A program made the translations under genes and the position numbers. A stretch of DNA of 64,000 nt from Arthrobacter nitrophenolicus (lineage in GTDB: Bacteria > Actinomycetota > Actinomycetes > Actinomycetales > Micrococcaceae). The notes under the pieces were generated by a model, which saw only the letters and a list, made by a program, of their open reading frames with translations, made no database searches and was not told where the DNA came from. Where the stretch lies: contig NZ_AOFD01000004.1 in NCBI RefSeq assembly GCF_000332815.1, positions 62,001-126,000 of the forward strand, in the 5' to 3' direction. Shown here in pieces: positions 37,375 to 48,786 of the stretch. Position 1 is the first letter of the stretch. Each line of letters opens with the position of its first letter.

Positions 37375-39142
37375 GTGACCTCCCGGAACGAGCACGATGA
37401 TGCAGCCCAGCCGGCGCAGACCGCCGAAGCGGTGGCCCTGCTGGAAGATGTGCGGAGCGCCCTTGCGGAGGTCAGCCTGCCGCTGGCGCTTCCAGGTGCT
37501 GACCAGGCCCGGCGTGAAGCTGCCGGCGCCGCGAGCCAGCTGGAGGACTACATCCTTCCCCGGTACCGGAGCCTGGACGCGCCGCTGCTGGCCGTTGTTG
37601 GGGGTTCCACCGGCGCCGGGAAGTCGACCCTTGTGAATGCGCTCGTGGGCCATCCGGTGACCCGTGCCGGCGCCATCCGGCCCACCACGCGCCAGCCCAT
37701 CCTGCTGCACAATCCGGCGGAGGCGGCGTGGTTCGAAGGCCAGCGTGTCCTACCCGGCCTCAGCCGGATCCGCGGCGCCCTTACCGGCCAAGCCGCCGCC
37801 GGGCAGGCACCGGAACGCCCGGGGACGGCGCCGTCGTCGTCGCTCGTCCTGCTGGCGGACCCCGCCGTTCCCGCCGGGATCGCCCTGCTGGACGCCCCGG
37901 ACGTCGATTCCATCGCCGATGAGAACAGGAGGCTGGCAGGACAGCTGCTGGCGGCGGCAGACCTCTGGGTTTTCGTCACCACCGCCAACCGCTACGCCGA
38001 CGCCGTTCCGTGGAAGCTGCTGCTGGATGCGGCCGGCCGGGACATCATGGTGGCCGTGGTGCTGGACCGGGTTCCGCCGGGGGCGGAGGCTGAAGTCAGT
38101 GGGGACCTCCGGGCGCTCCTCGACAAGGAGGGCCTGGGCGCTGCACAGCTGTTCATCATTCCGGAGACCACACTGGATGCAAAAGGAATGCTGCCCGCTG
38201 CAGCTGTCCGTCCGCTGGCCACATGGCTGCAGGACCTCGCGGCGGACGCTGCCGGCCGCTCGGACGTCGCCCGGCGGACCCTCAACGGGGCAGTCCGGGC
38301 ATTGGCCGGCAAGGTCTCCGCCATCGCCCTGGCTGCGGCAGAGCAGCGGCGCGCAGCGGGCAGCCTGGAGTCCGATGCCGTGTCGGTTTACCGGGACGCG
38401 GCGGAGCGCATCATGGATGCCACCCGCGACGGTGCGCTCCTGCGTGGTGAAGTACTCGCCCGGTGGCAGGACTTCGTCGGTACCGGTGAGTTCTTCCGCG
38501 CCCTGGAGCAGAACGTTGGACGGTTCCGGGACCGGCTGGGTGCCTTCTTCCGGGGTGAACCGCCGCCCGCCGTGCGGGTGGAGGCCGCCATCGAGACAGG
38601 CCTGCAGGCCGTCATCCTGGACGAGGCAGCCACCGCGGCCGAGGAGACCGACCAGCGCTGGCGGTCCGATCCGGCCGGGCGCAGCTGCTGGGAACGGACG
38701 ATCTTTCAGGTACTGCTCCGGGCTTCGCCGACCGGGCCGCCGCGGAAATACGTGCGTGGCAGGAGGCCCTCATGGAGCTCATCCGGACAGAGGGCCAGGG
38801 CAAGCGGACCCAGGCGCGCTGGCTTTCCTTCGGAATCAACGGCCTCGGTGCCGCGCTGATGATCGTGGTCTTTTCGATGACCGCCGGACTGACAGGCCTG
38901 GAAGTCGGTGTTGCCGGCGGGACTGCGTGGTGGGCCAGCGGCTGCTGGAGGCGGTGTTCGGCGAGGATGCCGTCCGCCGGATGGCCGAAAAGGCACGGGA
39001 GGACCTCGCGCTCCGGTGCCGGCGGCTGCTGGATGAGGAGCAGCAGAAATTCCTGGACCGGCTGCCGGACAGCGTCGAGGGCACCGAAGCCGTCCTCACG
39101 GCACAGTCAAGTGCCCTGGTCCGGCTGGCAGGCAGCGCGTGA
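37375..39142 (+). CDS. dynamin-like GTPase, first of a tandem pair (frame broken at two sites)
   Basis: A large GTPase of about 589 residues after restoring two single bases. The G1 P-loop GSTGAGKS is at residues 77-84, with switch-region TTRQP near 110 and G3 LLDAPDVDS. The expected NKxD G4 motif is not clear (VVLDRVPPG). A long helical region follows, then a paired hydrophobic segment (INGLGAALMIVVFSMTAGLTG). Frames shift near 38678 (GGGG read as GGG) and near 38927 (GG read as G). The GTG start has no Shine-Dalgarno; an in-frame GTG at 37354 is an alternative. The TGA overlaps the next GTPase's GTG. The layout resembles bacterial dynamin-like pairs that remodel membranes; that role is inferred. 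Confidence 0.8.
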
Positions 39143-40754
39143 GCCGCCACAGTGCCGCCAGGGAGGCTTCCCGCCTGGACAGCAGGCTCCAGGCACTCGA
39201 CGACGCCCGCGGTCTTGGCGAAGGCGTCCTGCCCGACCAGGCGCTGGAGGAAGTCCTGGCTGTCCTGGACAGGGCAAGTTCCCGCCGGTCGCTGTCCGCG
39301 GACCACACCGTGGTGGGCTTCTTCGGTGCCACGGGCAGCGGCAAATCCTCCTTGTTCAATGCGGTCAGCGGCGCGGAAATTGCGACGGCGGCGGCCCGCC
39401 GCCCCACAACATCGGAACCTTTGGCAGGGGTCTGGGGCGCCGACGGCAGCGGGCCGCTCCTTGACTGGCTCGAAGTCCGCAACCGGCACCACGCGGCCGC
39501 CGTGGACGCTTCGCCGACGAGGAGACGGGGCTGATCCTGCTGGATCTGCCCGATTTCGACTCCACCCGGGAAGCCAACCGTGAAGTGGTGGAACGGATGG
39601 TAGGCCTGGTTGACGTTCTGGTGTGGGTCTTGGACCCGCAAAAATATGCCGATGCGGCGGTCCATCACGGCTTCCTCGCCCGGCTCGCCTCCCACGGCGC
39701 GGTGACCCTCGTGGTGTTGAACCAGGTTGACCGGCTGCCGGTGCCGGACGTGGAACCGGTGCTGGAATCCCTCCGCGCCATCCTGGCCCGCGACGGCCTC
39801 GGGCAGGTGAGGGTGCTTCCGACGTCCGCGGTGACAGGCGCCGGCGTCGATACCCTGCGGGCGGCCATCCGGTCCGTTGCCGTCCAGCGCCGGGCCCAGT
39901 CGCAGAGGCTGGCCGCCGATGTTTCCAAGGCAGGCCGGGACCTGCGGGCAGCCTCGGGGGACGGGGAAGCGGCCGGGGTTGCGCCGGCGGCAAAAGCCAG
40001 GCTGGCTGAAGAACTGGCAGTGGCCGCGAATGTGCCGGTTGTGGTCAGCGCCGTTGCCCGGTCCTACCGGCTGGAATCAGTGCGGCGGACCGGCTGGCCC
40101 GTCACCAGGTGGCTTGCAAGGTTCCGTCCGGACCCCCTGCGCCGGCTCAATCTCCGCAGCACCACACCGGCCGAACTGAACCGGACGTCACTGCCGGCCG
40201 CGGGTGCCCCCGAGCGCGCCCGGACGGACGCAGCCGTGCGGGCATTCGCCGATGCCGCCAGCGCCGGTGCGCCCGGACCGTGGCGGGCCGCCATCAGGAG
40301 CGCCGCCCGGGAAGGCCGTGAAAGGCTGCCTGATGCCCTGGACCAGGCGATTGCCGGCACGGACATCGGCGCCAACCGCAAGGCATGGTGGTGGGGCCTC
40401 TTCAATGTGGTGCAGTGGCTGGCGCTCCTGACCGTGCTGGGCGGGCTTGGCTGGCTCGGCGTGCTCGCCGGCCTGGGCTACTTCCAGATGCCGGTGCCGG
40501 AGGTGCCGCGGGTGGAAGGCTGGCCCATACCCACCCTGATGGCCGCGTCCGGCGTGGTGCTGGGGGTCTTCCTTGCCGTCACCGGCCGGGTCATTGCCGC
40601 CGGCGCCGCAAACGCCCGGGCCAGCAGGGCACGGAAGCGGCTGAATAAAGCCGTGGCAGCTGTGGCCCACAAGCTGATCGTGGAGCCGGTGGAGGTGGAG
40701 GTGGGCAGGCTTGCCGCCTTCAACGCCGCCTTGAGGCGTGCCGGGGAGAGCTAG
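39139..40754 (+). CDS. dynamin-like GTPase, second of a tandem pair (frame broken by one base)
   Basis: A GTPase of about 538 residues after restoring one base. G1 GATGSGKS is at residues 63-70, RRPTTSEP is switch I, LLDLPDFDS is G3, and VVLNQVDRLP is a proper G4. Two adjacent membrane helices lie near the C-terminus (FNVVQWLALLTVLGGLGWLG and IPTLMAASGVVLGVFLAVTG). The frame breaks near 39508 in GTGGACGCTTC, where GG was probably read as G; restored it gives VDGFADEETGLILLDLPDF. It starts at a GTG inside the previous stop (GTGA). Unlike its partner it keeps the full G4, so it may be the active GTPase. It converges with the DUF1697 gene. Confidence 0.83.
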
Positions 40755-40776
40755 GAACCGGCCCGCAGGCCGTCCG

Positions 40777-41334
40777 CTACCGCTGACCGCCGGACGCCTC
40801 CAGCGCGGCCGCGGCGTCACGGACCTTGATGAGCGTCCGCAGGTTGCGTGTTGTGGTGGCCGACTTGAACTTTGCCTTTGCCGAGAGCTTGCTGAAGGGG
40901 CTGTCCAGCGTTCCGCCGGCCGGTGCCAGCCAGGCGAGGGCTTCCGGACCGAGCCGCTGCTGTTGGGTGCCTTCGAGGGCGGCACCCGCGGCATCCAGAT
41001 GGTCGAGCACCTTGGTGTCCGACGACAGCGTGATGTAGGTATGGGTGGATTTGTCGTCCGCCGGCCAGGGGCAGGCATCCACCAGTGCGGCCACCCGGGA
41101 TGCATCCAGGACCACAACCCAGGCCTCGTAGCCAAAGGCCGCGCGGAGGCAGTCTTCGCATTCCCGCTTGACGGCACGGGCATCACGGCTGCTGGTGAGC
41201 ACCACGTTTCCGCTGGCCAGGAGGGTCTTTGCGTCGGCAAAGCCGCAGCCCTTCAGGGCCTCCCGCAGGTCCGCCATTTTGATATTGATCCCGCCCACGT
41301 TGATGCCGCGGAGGAACACCGCATAGCTGCCCAT
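40777..41334 (-). CDS. DUF1697 family protein
   Basis: A 185-residue soluble protein of the DUF1697 family, function unknown. The N-terminus YAVFLRGINVGGINIKMADL is the family hallmark, followed by LLASGNVVLTS, and KFKSATTTRNLRTLIKV lies near the C-terminus. I prefer ATG 41334; a GTG two codons upstream (41340) is also possible. On the minus strand TAGGCT lies 7 bases before the ATG, so the mRNA may be leaderless. It converges on the GTPase pair and follows the IclR gene by 43 bases on the same strand. Confidence 0.9.
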   Translation of the reverse strand: MGSYAVFLRGINVGGINIKMADLREALKGCGFADAKTLLASGNVVLTSSRDARAVKRECEDCLRAAFGYEAWVVVLDASRVAALVDACPWPADDKSTHTYITLSSDTKVLDHLDAAGAALEGTQQQRLGPEALAWLAPAGGTLDSPFSKLSAKAKFKSATTTRNLRTLIKVRDAAAALEASGGQR

Positions 41335-41377
41335 GGCCACAGCCTAGCGCCCGGTGCCCGCGGACGGTCGGGACTTG

Positions 41378-42097
41378 TCAGTCGTTGTTCTTGCGCAGGG
41401 CTTCGGTGAGGATGCGCCCGGCGTTGCACACCACTTCCGCGTGCAGCCGGCCGGGCTGGCGGGTGAGCCGCTCGATGGGGCCGGAGATGGACACGGCCGC
41501 GATCACCCGGCCGGACGGCCCGCGCACGGGTGCAGAAACGGAGGCAACCCCCGGCTCACGTTCGCCGAGGCTCTGGCCCCAGCCCCGGCGTCGTACGCCC
41601 GCCAGCACGGTGGGCGTGAACCGGGCGGACTGCAGGCCTTCCAGCAGTCGGTCGTGGTCCTCCCATGCCAGGAGCACCTGCGCAGCGGATCCGGCCTTCA
41701 TGGACAGCTGGGTGCCCACCGGAATGGTGTCGCGAAGGCCGATGGGGCGTTCCGCCGACGCCACGCATACCCGCCAGTCACCCTGGCGGCGGAAGATCTG
41801 TGCACTCTCGCCGGTGGCGTCCCGCAACTGCATCAGGACTGGTCCTGCGGAGGCGATCAGGCGGTCCTCGCCGGCGGCGGACGCCAGTTCAACGAGCCTG
41901 CTGCCCAGGACGAAGCGGCCCTGGATATCCCGGCTGACAAGCCGGTGGTGGACCAGTGCAAGTGCCAGCCGGTGGACAGTGGGCCGGGCCAGGCCGGTGG
42001 CAGCTACCAGCTGTGCCAGCGTGGTGGGGCCGGCCTCCAGTGCATCAAGCACCTGGGCAGCTTTATCAATGACACCGACTCCACTAGAATTGTCCAT
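41378..42097 (-). CDS. IclR-family transcriptional regulator, NdgR/LtbR-like
   Basis: A 239-residue regulator. The N-terminal winged helix spans about residues 8-65 (GVIDKAAQVLDALEAGP, LARPTVHRLALALVHHRLV). The C-terminal IclR effector domain contains RLIASAGPVLMQLRDATGES and VSISGPIERLT. Divergent placement from leuCD is the arrangement of Corynebacterium LtbR and Streptomyces NdgR, which control leuCD and other amino-acid genes. The shared inverted repeat at 42112 lies 14 bases upstream of its ATG, so it probably also controls itself. A matching site before ilvD extends the predicted regulon. I chose ATG 42097; the frame upstream runs through the operator. Confidence 0.92.
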   Translation of the reverse strand: MDNSSGVGVIDKAAQVLDALEAGPTTLAQLVAATGLARPTVHRLALALVHHRLVSRDIQGRFVLGSRLVELASAAGEDRLIASAGPVLMQLRDATGESAQIFRRQGDWRVCVASAERPIGLRDTIPVGTQLSMKAGSAAQVLLAWEDHDRLLEGLQSARFTPTVLAGVRRRGWGQSLGEREPGVASVSAPVRGPSGRVIAAVSISGPIERLTRQPGRLHAEVVCNAGRILTEALRKNND

Positions 42098-42111
42098 GTA
42101 ATGATATTGCC

Positions 42112-42130
42112 GTCTCAATATCTGAGATGC
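42112..42130. promoter_or_regulatory. putative NdgR/LtbR-like operator between the IclR gene and leuC
   Basis: GTCTCAATATCTGAGATGC contains TCTCA-5-TGAGA and differs at two positions from the ilvD site at 15046. It is 14 bases from the IclR start and 81 bases from the leuC start, so it can serve both directions. Confidence 0.65.
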
Positions 42131-42211
42131 AAATCTTTCGGCTGGCGCACGGTGAAGCCGTCCTGCTTCAGTTGGAACAATCAATCACAACAGCAGTGAA
42201 GGGAGCTGGCC

Positions 42212-43682
42212 ATGGCAAAGACATTGGCCGAGAAAGTCTGGGACGCGCACGTGGTGCGCAAAGGTGACGGCGACGGAGCCAACGCCCAGCCCGACCTTCT
42301 CTTCATCGACCTTCACCTGGTCCACGAGGTCACCTCGCCGCAGGCCTTCGAAGGCCTCCGCCTGGCCGGACGCAAGCTGCGCCGGCCTGACTTGACCATT
42401 GCCACGGAGGACCACAACACTCCGACGCTGGACATCGACAAGCCTATCGCCGACCTCACCAGCCGAACCCAGATCCAGACGCTGCGCAACAACTGCGCCG
42501 AGTTCGGTGTCCGGCTGCACAGCCTGGGCGACGCCGAACAGGGCATTGTGCACGTGGTTGGCCCGCAGCTGGGCCTGACCCAGCCCGGCATGACGGTGGT
42601 CTGCGGCGACTCCCACACGTCCACCCATGGTGCCTTCGGTGCACTTGCCATGGGCATTGGCACCTCGGAGGTGGAGCATGTCATGGCCACCCAGACGCTC
42701 TCCCTTAAGCCGTTCAAGACCATGGCCATCAACGTTGAGGGCACCCTCCGTCCCGGCGTCACCGCCAAGGACATCATCCTCGCCGTCATCGCGAAGATCG
42801 GCACCGGCGGCGGCCAGGGCTACGTCCTGGAATACCGCGGCTCAGCCATCCGCGCCCTGTCCATGGACGCCCGGATGACCATCTGCAACATGTCCATCGA
42901 GGCGGGCGCCCGCGCCGGCATGGTGGCCCCGGATGAAACAACCTACGCCTACATGAAGGGCCGCCCGCACGCGCCGGAGGGCGCTGACTGGGACGCTGCA
43001 GTCGAGTACTGGAACACGTTGAAGACCGACGACGACGCCGTCTTCGACGCGCAGGTGGACCTGGATGCCAACACGCTGGAGCCCTTCGTCACCTGGGGCA
43101 CCAACCCCGGCCAGGGCGTTTCGCTGTCCGACTCCGTGCCGTCGCCGGAGGACTTCGGCGACGAGAACGCCAAGGCAGCCGCGGAGCGCGCCCTGCAATA
43201 CATGGGCCTTGAAGCCGGCACCCGTATGAAGGACATCCGCGTCGACACCGTCTTCCTGGGTTCCTGCACCAACTCCCGCATCGAGGACCTCCGTGCGGCG
43301 GCGGACATCATCCGCGGCCGGGAAAAGGACCCCAAGGTCCGCATGCTGGTGGTTCCCGGTTCCGCCCGGGTCCGCCTGGAAGCCGAGGCCGAGGGCCTGG
43401 ACCGCGTGTTCAAGGACTTCGGTGCCGAATGGCGCTTTGCCGGCTGCTCCATGTGCCTGGGCATGAACCGGACCAGCTGGAGCCGGGGGAGCGCTGCGCC
43501 TCCACCTCGAACCGCAACTTCGAAGGACGCCAGGGCAAGGGCGGCCGCACCCACTTGGTGTCCCCGGTGGTGGCCGCAGCCACAGCCGTCCGCGGCACGC
43601 TCAGCTCGCCGTCGGACCTTGGCCCGGCCCCTGAACCGGCGGCCAAGCCCGCCGGAACCGCCATCCGCACCGACGCAGCTAG
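42212..43682 (+). CDS. leuC: 3-isopropylmalate dehydratase large subunit (frame broken at two sites)
   Basis: The aconitase-family large subunit, about 490 residues when corrected, that with LeuD isomerises 2-isopropylmalate to 3-isopropylmalate using a 4Fe-4S cluster. [20 protein letters not shown] and the cluster cysteines in [11 protein letters not shown] and [10 protein letters not shown] are present. The frame breaks near 43468, where AACCGGACCAG should read AACCCGGACCAG ([19 protein letters not shown]). A second loss near 43679 is needed to reach the TAG at 43680, which sits 9 bases before leuD. The start has GAAGGGAG upstream. Control is probably by the operator at 42112. Confidence 0.92.
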
Positions 43683-43691
43683 GAGCCAGCC

Positions 43692-44294
43692 ATGGAAAAG
43701 TTCACCAAGCACACCGGCGTCGGCGTTCCGCTGCGCCAGAGCAACGTCGATACCGACCAGATCATCCCCGCGGTCTACCTCAAGCGGATCACCCGCACCG
43801 GCTTCGAGGATGCCCTGTTCTCCGCCTGGCGCAAGGATCCATCCTTCATCCTGAACCAGGAGCCGTTCAACGCCGGCTCGGTCCTGGTGGCCGGCCCGGA
43901 CTTCGGTACCGGGTCCTCGCGTGAACATGCGGTCTGGGCCCTGAAGGACTACGGCTTCAAGGCGGTCCTTTCCTCCCGGTTCGCCGACATCTTCCGCGGC
44001 AATTCCGGCAAGCAGGGACTGCTCGCCGCGCAGGTGGCCCAGGACGATATCGAACTGATCTGGAAAGAGCTGGAAAACGCTCCGGGCACCGAGGTCACCG
44101 TGGACCTCGAGTCCAAGACAGTGGTGTGCGGCAACATCGTGGCACCGTTCGACATCGACGACTACACCCGCTGGCGCCTGCTGGAGGGCCTGGACGATAT
44201 CGGGCTGACCCTGCAGCACGAGGCGGACATCACGGCGTACGAGGCCACGCGTCCGGCCTTCAAGCCGAAAACCCTGCCGGCCAAGCTTTCCTGA
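43692..44294 (+). CDS. leuD: 3-isopropylmalate dehydratase small subunit
   Basis: A 200-residue swivel-domain subunit that completes the isopropylmalate isomerase with LeuC. The family signature [20 protein letters not shown] is near the N-terminus, and [19 protein letters not shown] contains the substrate-binding SSREH. The length is normal. AGGAG 6 bases before the ATG also overlaps the predicted leuC stop, consistent with translational coupling. A GC-rich hairpin at 44323 ends the unit. Confidence 0.97.
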   Translation: MEKFTKHTGVGVPLRQSNVDTDQIIPAVYLKRITRTGFEDALFSAWRKDPSFILNQEPFNAGSVLVAGPDFGTGSSREHAVWALKDYGFKAVLSSRFADIFRGNSGKQGLLAAQVAQDDIELIWKELENAPGTEVTVDLESKTVVCGNIVAPFDIDDYTRWRLLEGLDDIGLTLQHEADITAYEATRPAFKPKTLPAKLS

Positions 44295-44322
44295 CCGCTC
44301 CACAGCTTCCGTCCGCAGTACC

Positions 44323-44354
44323 CGGGCCCCGCCACACCACGTCGGCGGGGCCCG
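44323..44354 (+). terminator. terminator-like hairpin after leuCD
   Basis: CGGGCCCCGCC and GGCGGGGCCCG form a perfect 11-bp stem with a 10-base loop, 28 bases after leuD. Only a weak T-rich stretch (ATTTCGG) follows. Confidence 0.6.
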
Positions 44355-44442
44355 CGTATTTCGGTTCGGTAACACGACCTCCTATGCTTGGGTGGAGCCT
44401 TTGCAAGGATTTGGGGGCGAGTAATCGTGAGGAAACCGGTAT

Positions 44443-45767
44443 ATGAGTAGTGTTCTGACAATCCGCGGCGGAGTCCCGCTTACAGGCCGCGTCAGCGTCC
44501 GGGGGGCAAAGAATCTGGTTCCCAAGGCCATGGTGGCCGCATTGCTGGGCAATGAACCGTCGGTGTTGCGGAACGTCCCGGAAATCAAGGACGTGGAGGT
44601 AGTCACCTCCCTGCTGCAGCTGCACGGCGTCACGGTGGTCAAGGACCCTGTCAACGGCGATCTCACCCTTGATCCCAAGGATGCGAAGACTGCGCCGAGC
44701 ACGGCCATCGACGCCCACGCCGGCGATTCCAGGATTCCCATCCTGCTCTGCGGTCCCCTGATCCACGCGATCGGCGAAGCCTTCATCCCGGACCTGGGCG
44801 GCTGCAAGATTGGTGACCGCCCCATCGACTACCACCTGGATGTCCTGCGCCAGTTCGGTGCCGTGGTAGAGAAGCGTCCCGGCGGCATCCACATCTCCGC
44901 GCCCAAGGGACTCCACGGCGCCAAGATTTCCCTGCCGTATCCCTCCGTGGGTGCCACGGAGCAGGTGCTCCTGAGCGCCACCCGCGCCGAAGGCATCACC
45001 GAGTTGTCCGGTGCAGCAACCGAGCCGGAGATCATCGACCTCATCGCCGTGCTGCAGAAAATGGGCGCCATCATCAGCGTCCAGACGGACCGGACCATCC
45101 GCATCGAGGGTGTCCGCGACCTGGGCGGCTACAACCACCGGGCCCTGTCAGACCGGAACGAGTCGGCATCCTGGGCCTCCGCCGCCCTGGTCACCCGCGG
45201 CGACATCTTCGTTGAGGGGGCATCCCAGCGGGACATGATGACTTTCCTGAACACCTACCGCAAGGTGGGCGGGGGAATGGACATCGGCGAGGACGGCATC
45301 CGCTTCTACCACCCGGGCGGAAAGCTCAACCCGCTGGTCCTGGAAACGGACGTCCACCCGGGGTTCATGACCGACTGGCAGCAGCCGCTGGTGGTGGCCC
45401 TCACCCAGGCTGAGGGCGTATCCATCGTCCACGAGACGGTCTACGAGAACCGGTTCGGCTTCACCGACGCCTGATCAGGATGGGCGCCAGCATCCAGGTG
45501 CACCGCGAATGCCTGGGCAGCGTTCCCTGCCGATTCGGGCAGCGGAACTTCCTGCACTCGGCAGTGATTTCGGGACCCACCCAGCTCAAGGGAACAGACA
45601 TCGACGTGCCGGACCTCCGTGGCGGCTTCAGCCACCTGATTGCCGCCCTGGCGGCCACGGGCACCTCACGGGTCACCGGCATCGACATCATCAACCGCGG
45701 CTACGAGCGCTTCACTGAAAAGCTCGCCGGACTCGGTGCCGATTTCGACATCACCACCAAGAAGTAG
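44443..45767 (+). CDS. murA: UDP-N-acetylglucosamine 1-carboxyvinyltransferase (frame broken by one base)
   Basis: About 441 residues after restoring one base. The enzyme transfers enolpyruvate from PEP to UDP-GlcNAc, the first committed step of peptidoglycan synthesis. The catalytic Lys-Asn pair (GAKN, Lys23) is present, and Cys121 in LGGCKIGDRP keeps the residue targeted by fosfomycin. The frame breaks at 45470, where GACGCCTGATC should read GACGCCCTGATC. Restored, DALIRMGASIQVHRECLG joins the C-terminal VISGPTQLKGTDIDVPD. It is an essential gene, so a real null mutation is very unlikely. The start has GTGAGGAAA upstream. It heads murA-plsC-gpsA-ddl. Confidence 0.93.
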
Positions 45768-45776
45768 CGGGGGACC

Positions 45777-46550
45777 GTGAAGGAATCGGCCAAGAGCAGG
45801 GCCACGTTCATTTTCATTGCCGGCGTTGCGCGCCCGCTGCTGAACCTCATGATGGGGAAGAAGTGGGAGGGAACCGACAAGCTTCCCGCCGGCGGGTTCA
45901 TTGCCGCCCCGAACCACTGCACCGAAATTGACCCGCTGGTGGTGGGCCACATGCTGTACAACAACAACAGGGCGCCGCACTTCCTGGCAAAGGCGGCCCT
46001 CTTCAAGGTGCCCGGCCTCGGCTGGCTGCTGCGCGCCACCAAACAGGTCCCCGTGGAGCGTTCGACGGCGGGAGCCAACCGCTCGCTGCAGGTCGCCCAG
46101 GAGATCGTCGCCGAGGGCGGGGCCATCATCATCTACCCCGAAGGCACCCTGACCCGGGATCCGGACCTGTGGCCCATGAAGGGCCATACCGGGGCGGCCA
46201 GGCTCGCGCTCGAGGGCGGAATCCCGGTGGTCCCCATCGCGCACTGGGGAGCCCACGAGGTCTTTCCCCGCTACGGCAAAAGCTTCCACCTGTTCCCCCG
46301 CAAGCAGTCCCGCGTGGTGGTGGGGGACCCCGTGGACCTCAGCGCGTTCGCCGGCAAGCCCCTGGACAAGGCCACGCTCACGGCGGCCACTGACGCAATC
46401 ATGGACGCCATCACCGGCCTCCTGGCTGACCTGCGCGGTGAACAGCCCCCGGCCGAGCGCTGGGACCCGGCGCGGCAGCAGCAGGCCAAGCACGGGCGGT
46501 TCGTTGAACGCGGACAGCAGCAGTCCGGCGACGGGGCGGATGCCCAGTGA
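45777..46550 (+). CDS. plsC: 1-acylglycerol-3-phosphate acyltransferase family protein
   Basis: A 257-residue membrane-associated acyltransferase of the PlsC family, which acylates lysophosphatidic acid in phospholipid synthesis. The HX4D motif is NHCTEID (His47, Asp52), and the phosphate-binding PEGT is at 121-124 (YPEGTLTRD). VPVERSTAGANRS and GIPVVPIAHWG are further family blocks. It starts at a GTG 9 bases after murA. The last 35 residues are Gln-rich and hydrophilic. It overlaps gpsA by four bases (GTGA), fitting a shared role in phospholipid precursors. The exact acceptor is not proven. Confidence 0.9.
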   Translation: MKESAKSRATFIFIAGVARPLLNLMMGKKWEGTDKLPAGGFIAAPNHCTEIDPLVVGHMLYNNNRAPHFLAKAALFKVPGLGWLLRATKQVPVERSTAGANRSLQVAQEIVAEGGAIIIYPEGTLTRDPDLWPMKGHTGAARLALEGGIPVVPIAHWGAHEVFPRYGKSFHLFPRKQSRVVVGDPVDLSAFAGKPLDKATLTAATDAIMDAITGLLADLRGEQPPAERWDPARQQQAKHGRFVERGQQQSGDGADAQ

Positions 46551-47599
46551 CGCTTGACGCGGACATGACCGGTTCTGCGCGGTCCGTGGCCGTGCTCGGC
46601 GCCGGATCCTGGGGGACTACCTTCGCAAAGATCCTGGCCGATGCCGCCATCGCCGCGGACTCCCCGCGCGCCATCAGGGTCTGGGGCCGGCGGCCCGAAG
46701 TGGTGGAACAGATCAACGCCAGCCATCGCAATGAACAGTATTTGAAGGACATCGCCCTTCCCCCCAGCATCACAGCGTCCACCGACGTCCGTGAGGTGCT
46801 CCACGGGGCCGACCTCGTGGTCCTTGCGGTCCCGGCCCAGTCGCTGCGGCCGCAACTGCGGGAATGGAAGGGCCTGATCTCGCCGGGGGCCATCGTGGTC
46901 TCCCTCATGAAGGGCCTTGAGCTCGGGACCGACTCGCGCATGAGCCAGGTCATCCAGGAGGAGCTGGACCTTCCCGCGGACCGGATCGCCGTCGTCTCCG
47001 GCCCCAACCTGGCCATGGAAATTGCCCGCGAGGAACCCACCGCCTCCGTGGTGGCCTGCGCGGAACCGGCAGTCGCCGGCTGGCTGGCCAGAAGCTGCAC
47101 CGCGCCGTACTTCCGGCCCTACACCACCTCGGACGTGGTGGGCGTCGAAATCGGCGGGATCGTCAAGAACGTCATCGCACTGGCAGTGGGCATCTGCGAG
47201 GGCAAGCAGATGGGGGACAACACCAAGGCCTCGGTCATCACCCGGGGACTTGCGGAAACTTCACGGCTGGCCCTGGCCCTGGGCGGTGAAGCGAAAACCA
47301 TGGCGGGCCTCGCCGGCCTGGGTGACCTGGTGGCCACCTGTTCGTCGCCGCTGTCCCGGAACCATACCGCCGGACGGCTTCTTGGCCAGGGCCTCACCCT
47401 CGAGGAAGTGGGCCAGAAGATGACCCAAACAGCCGAGGGCATCAAATCGGGCCAGGCCGTGCACGAACTGGCCGGCAAGCTGGGCGTGGACATGCCCATC
47501 ACGGCCGCCGTCGTGGCAGTGCTTGCCGGCAAGCTGTCCGTTAACCAACTGGGGACTGTCCTGCTGTCCCGGGAACTGAAACCTGAAGGCGATTACTGA
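46547..47599 (+). CDS. gpsA: glycerol-3-phosphate dehydrogenase [NAD(P)+]
   Basis: A 350-residue enzyme that reduces dihydroxyacetone phosphate to sn-glycerol-3-phosphate for phospholipid synthesis. The Rossmann motif is VAVLGAGSWGTTFAKIL (Gly18, Gly20, Gly23). SGPNLAMEIAREEPTA and the catalytic lysine region EIGGIVKNVIALAVGI are conserved, as is GLAGLGDLVATCSSPLSRN. It begins at a GTG overlapping the plsC stop. ddl starts 2 bases after its own stop, so murA-plsC-gpsA-ddl is almost certainly one operon. Confidence 0.97.
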   Translation: MTLDADMTGSARSVAVLGAGSWGTTFAKILADAAIAADSPRAIRVWGRRPEVVEQINASHRNEQYLKDIALPPSITASTDVREVLHGADLVVLAVPAQSLRPQLREWKGLISPGAIVVSLMKGLELGTDSRMSQVIQEELDLPADRIAVVSGPNLAMEIAREEPTASVVACAEPAVAGWLARSCTAPYFRPYTTSDVVGVEIGGIVKNVIALAVGICEGKQMGDNTKASVITRGLAETSRLALALGGEAKTMAGLAGLGDLVATCSSPLSRNHTAGRLLGQGLTLEEVGQKMTQTAEGIKSGQAVHELAGKLGVDMPITAAVVAVLAGKLSVNQLGTVLLSRELKPEGDY

Positions 47600-47601
47600 C
47601 C

Positions 47602-48741
<1,140 letters not shown>

Positions 48742-48749
48742 CGGGCCGC

Positions 48750-48786
48750 GGAGGGCCCTGTCCGGGGCAACCCGGAAGGGCCTTCC
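48750..48786. terminator. bidirectional terminator between ddl and DUF3515 gene
   Basis: GGAGGGCCC pairs with GGGCCTTCC (one G-U), with an inner CCGG/CCGG pairing. It occupies almost all of the 44-base gap between the two convergent stops. Confidence 0.6.

Noticed and set aside
42212-43924. LeuC with a C-terminal extension overlapping leuD
   Set aside because: The extension is out-of-frame translation after a one-base loss near 43468. The conserved LeuC C-terminus is in the neighbouring frame.
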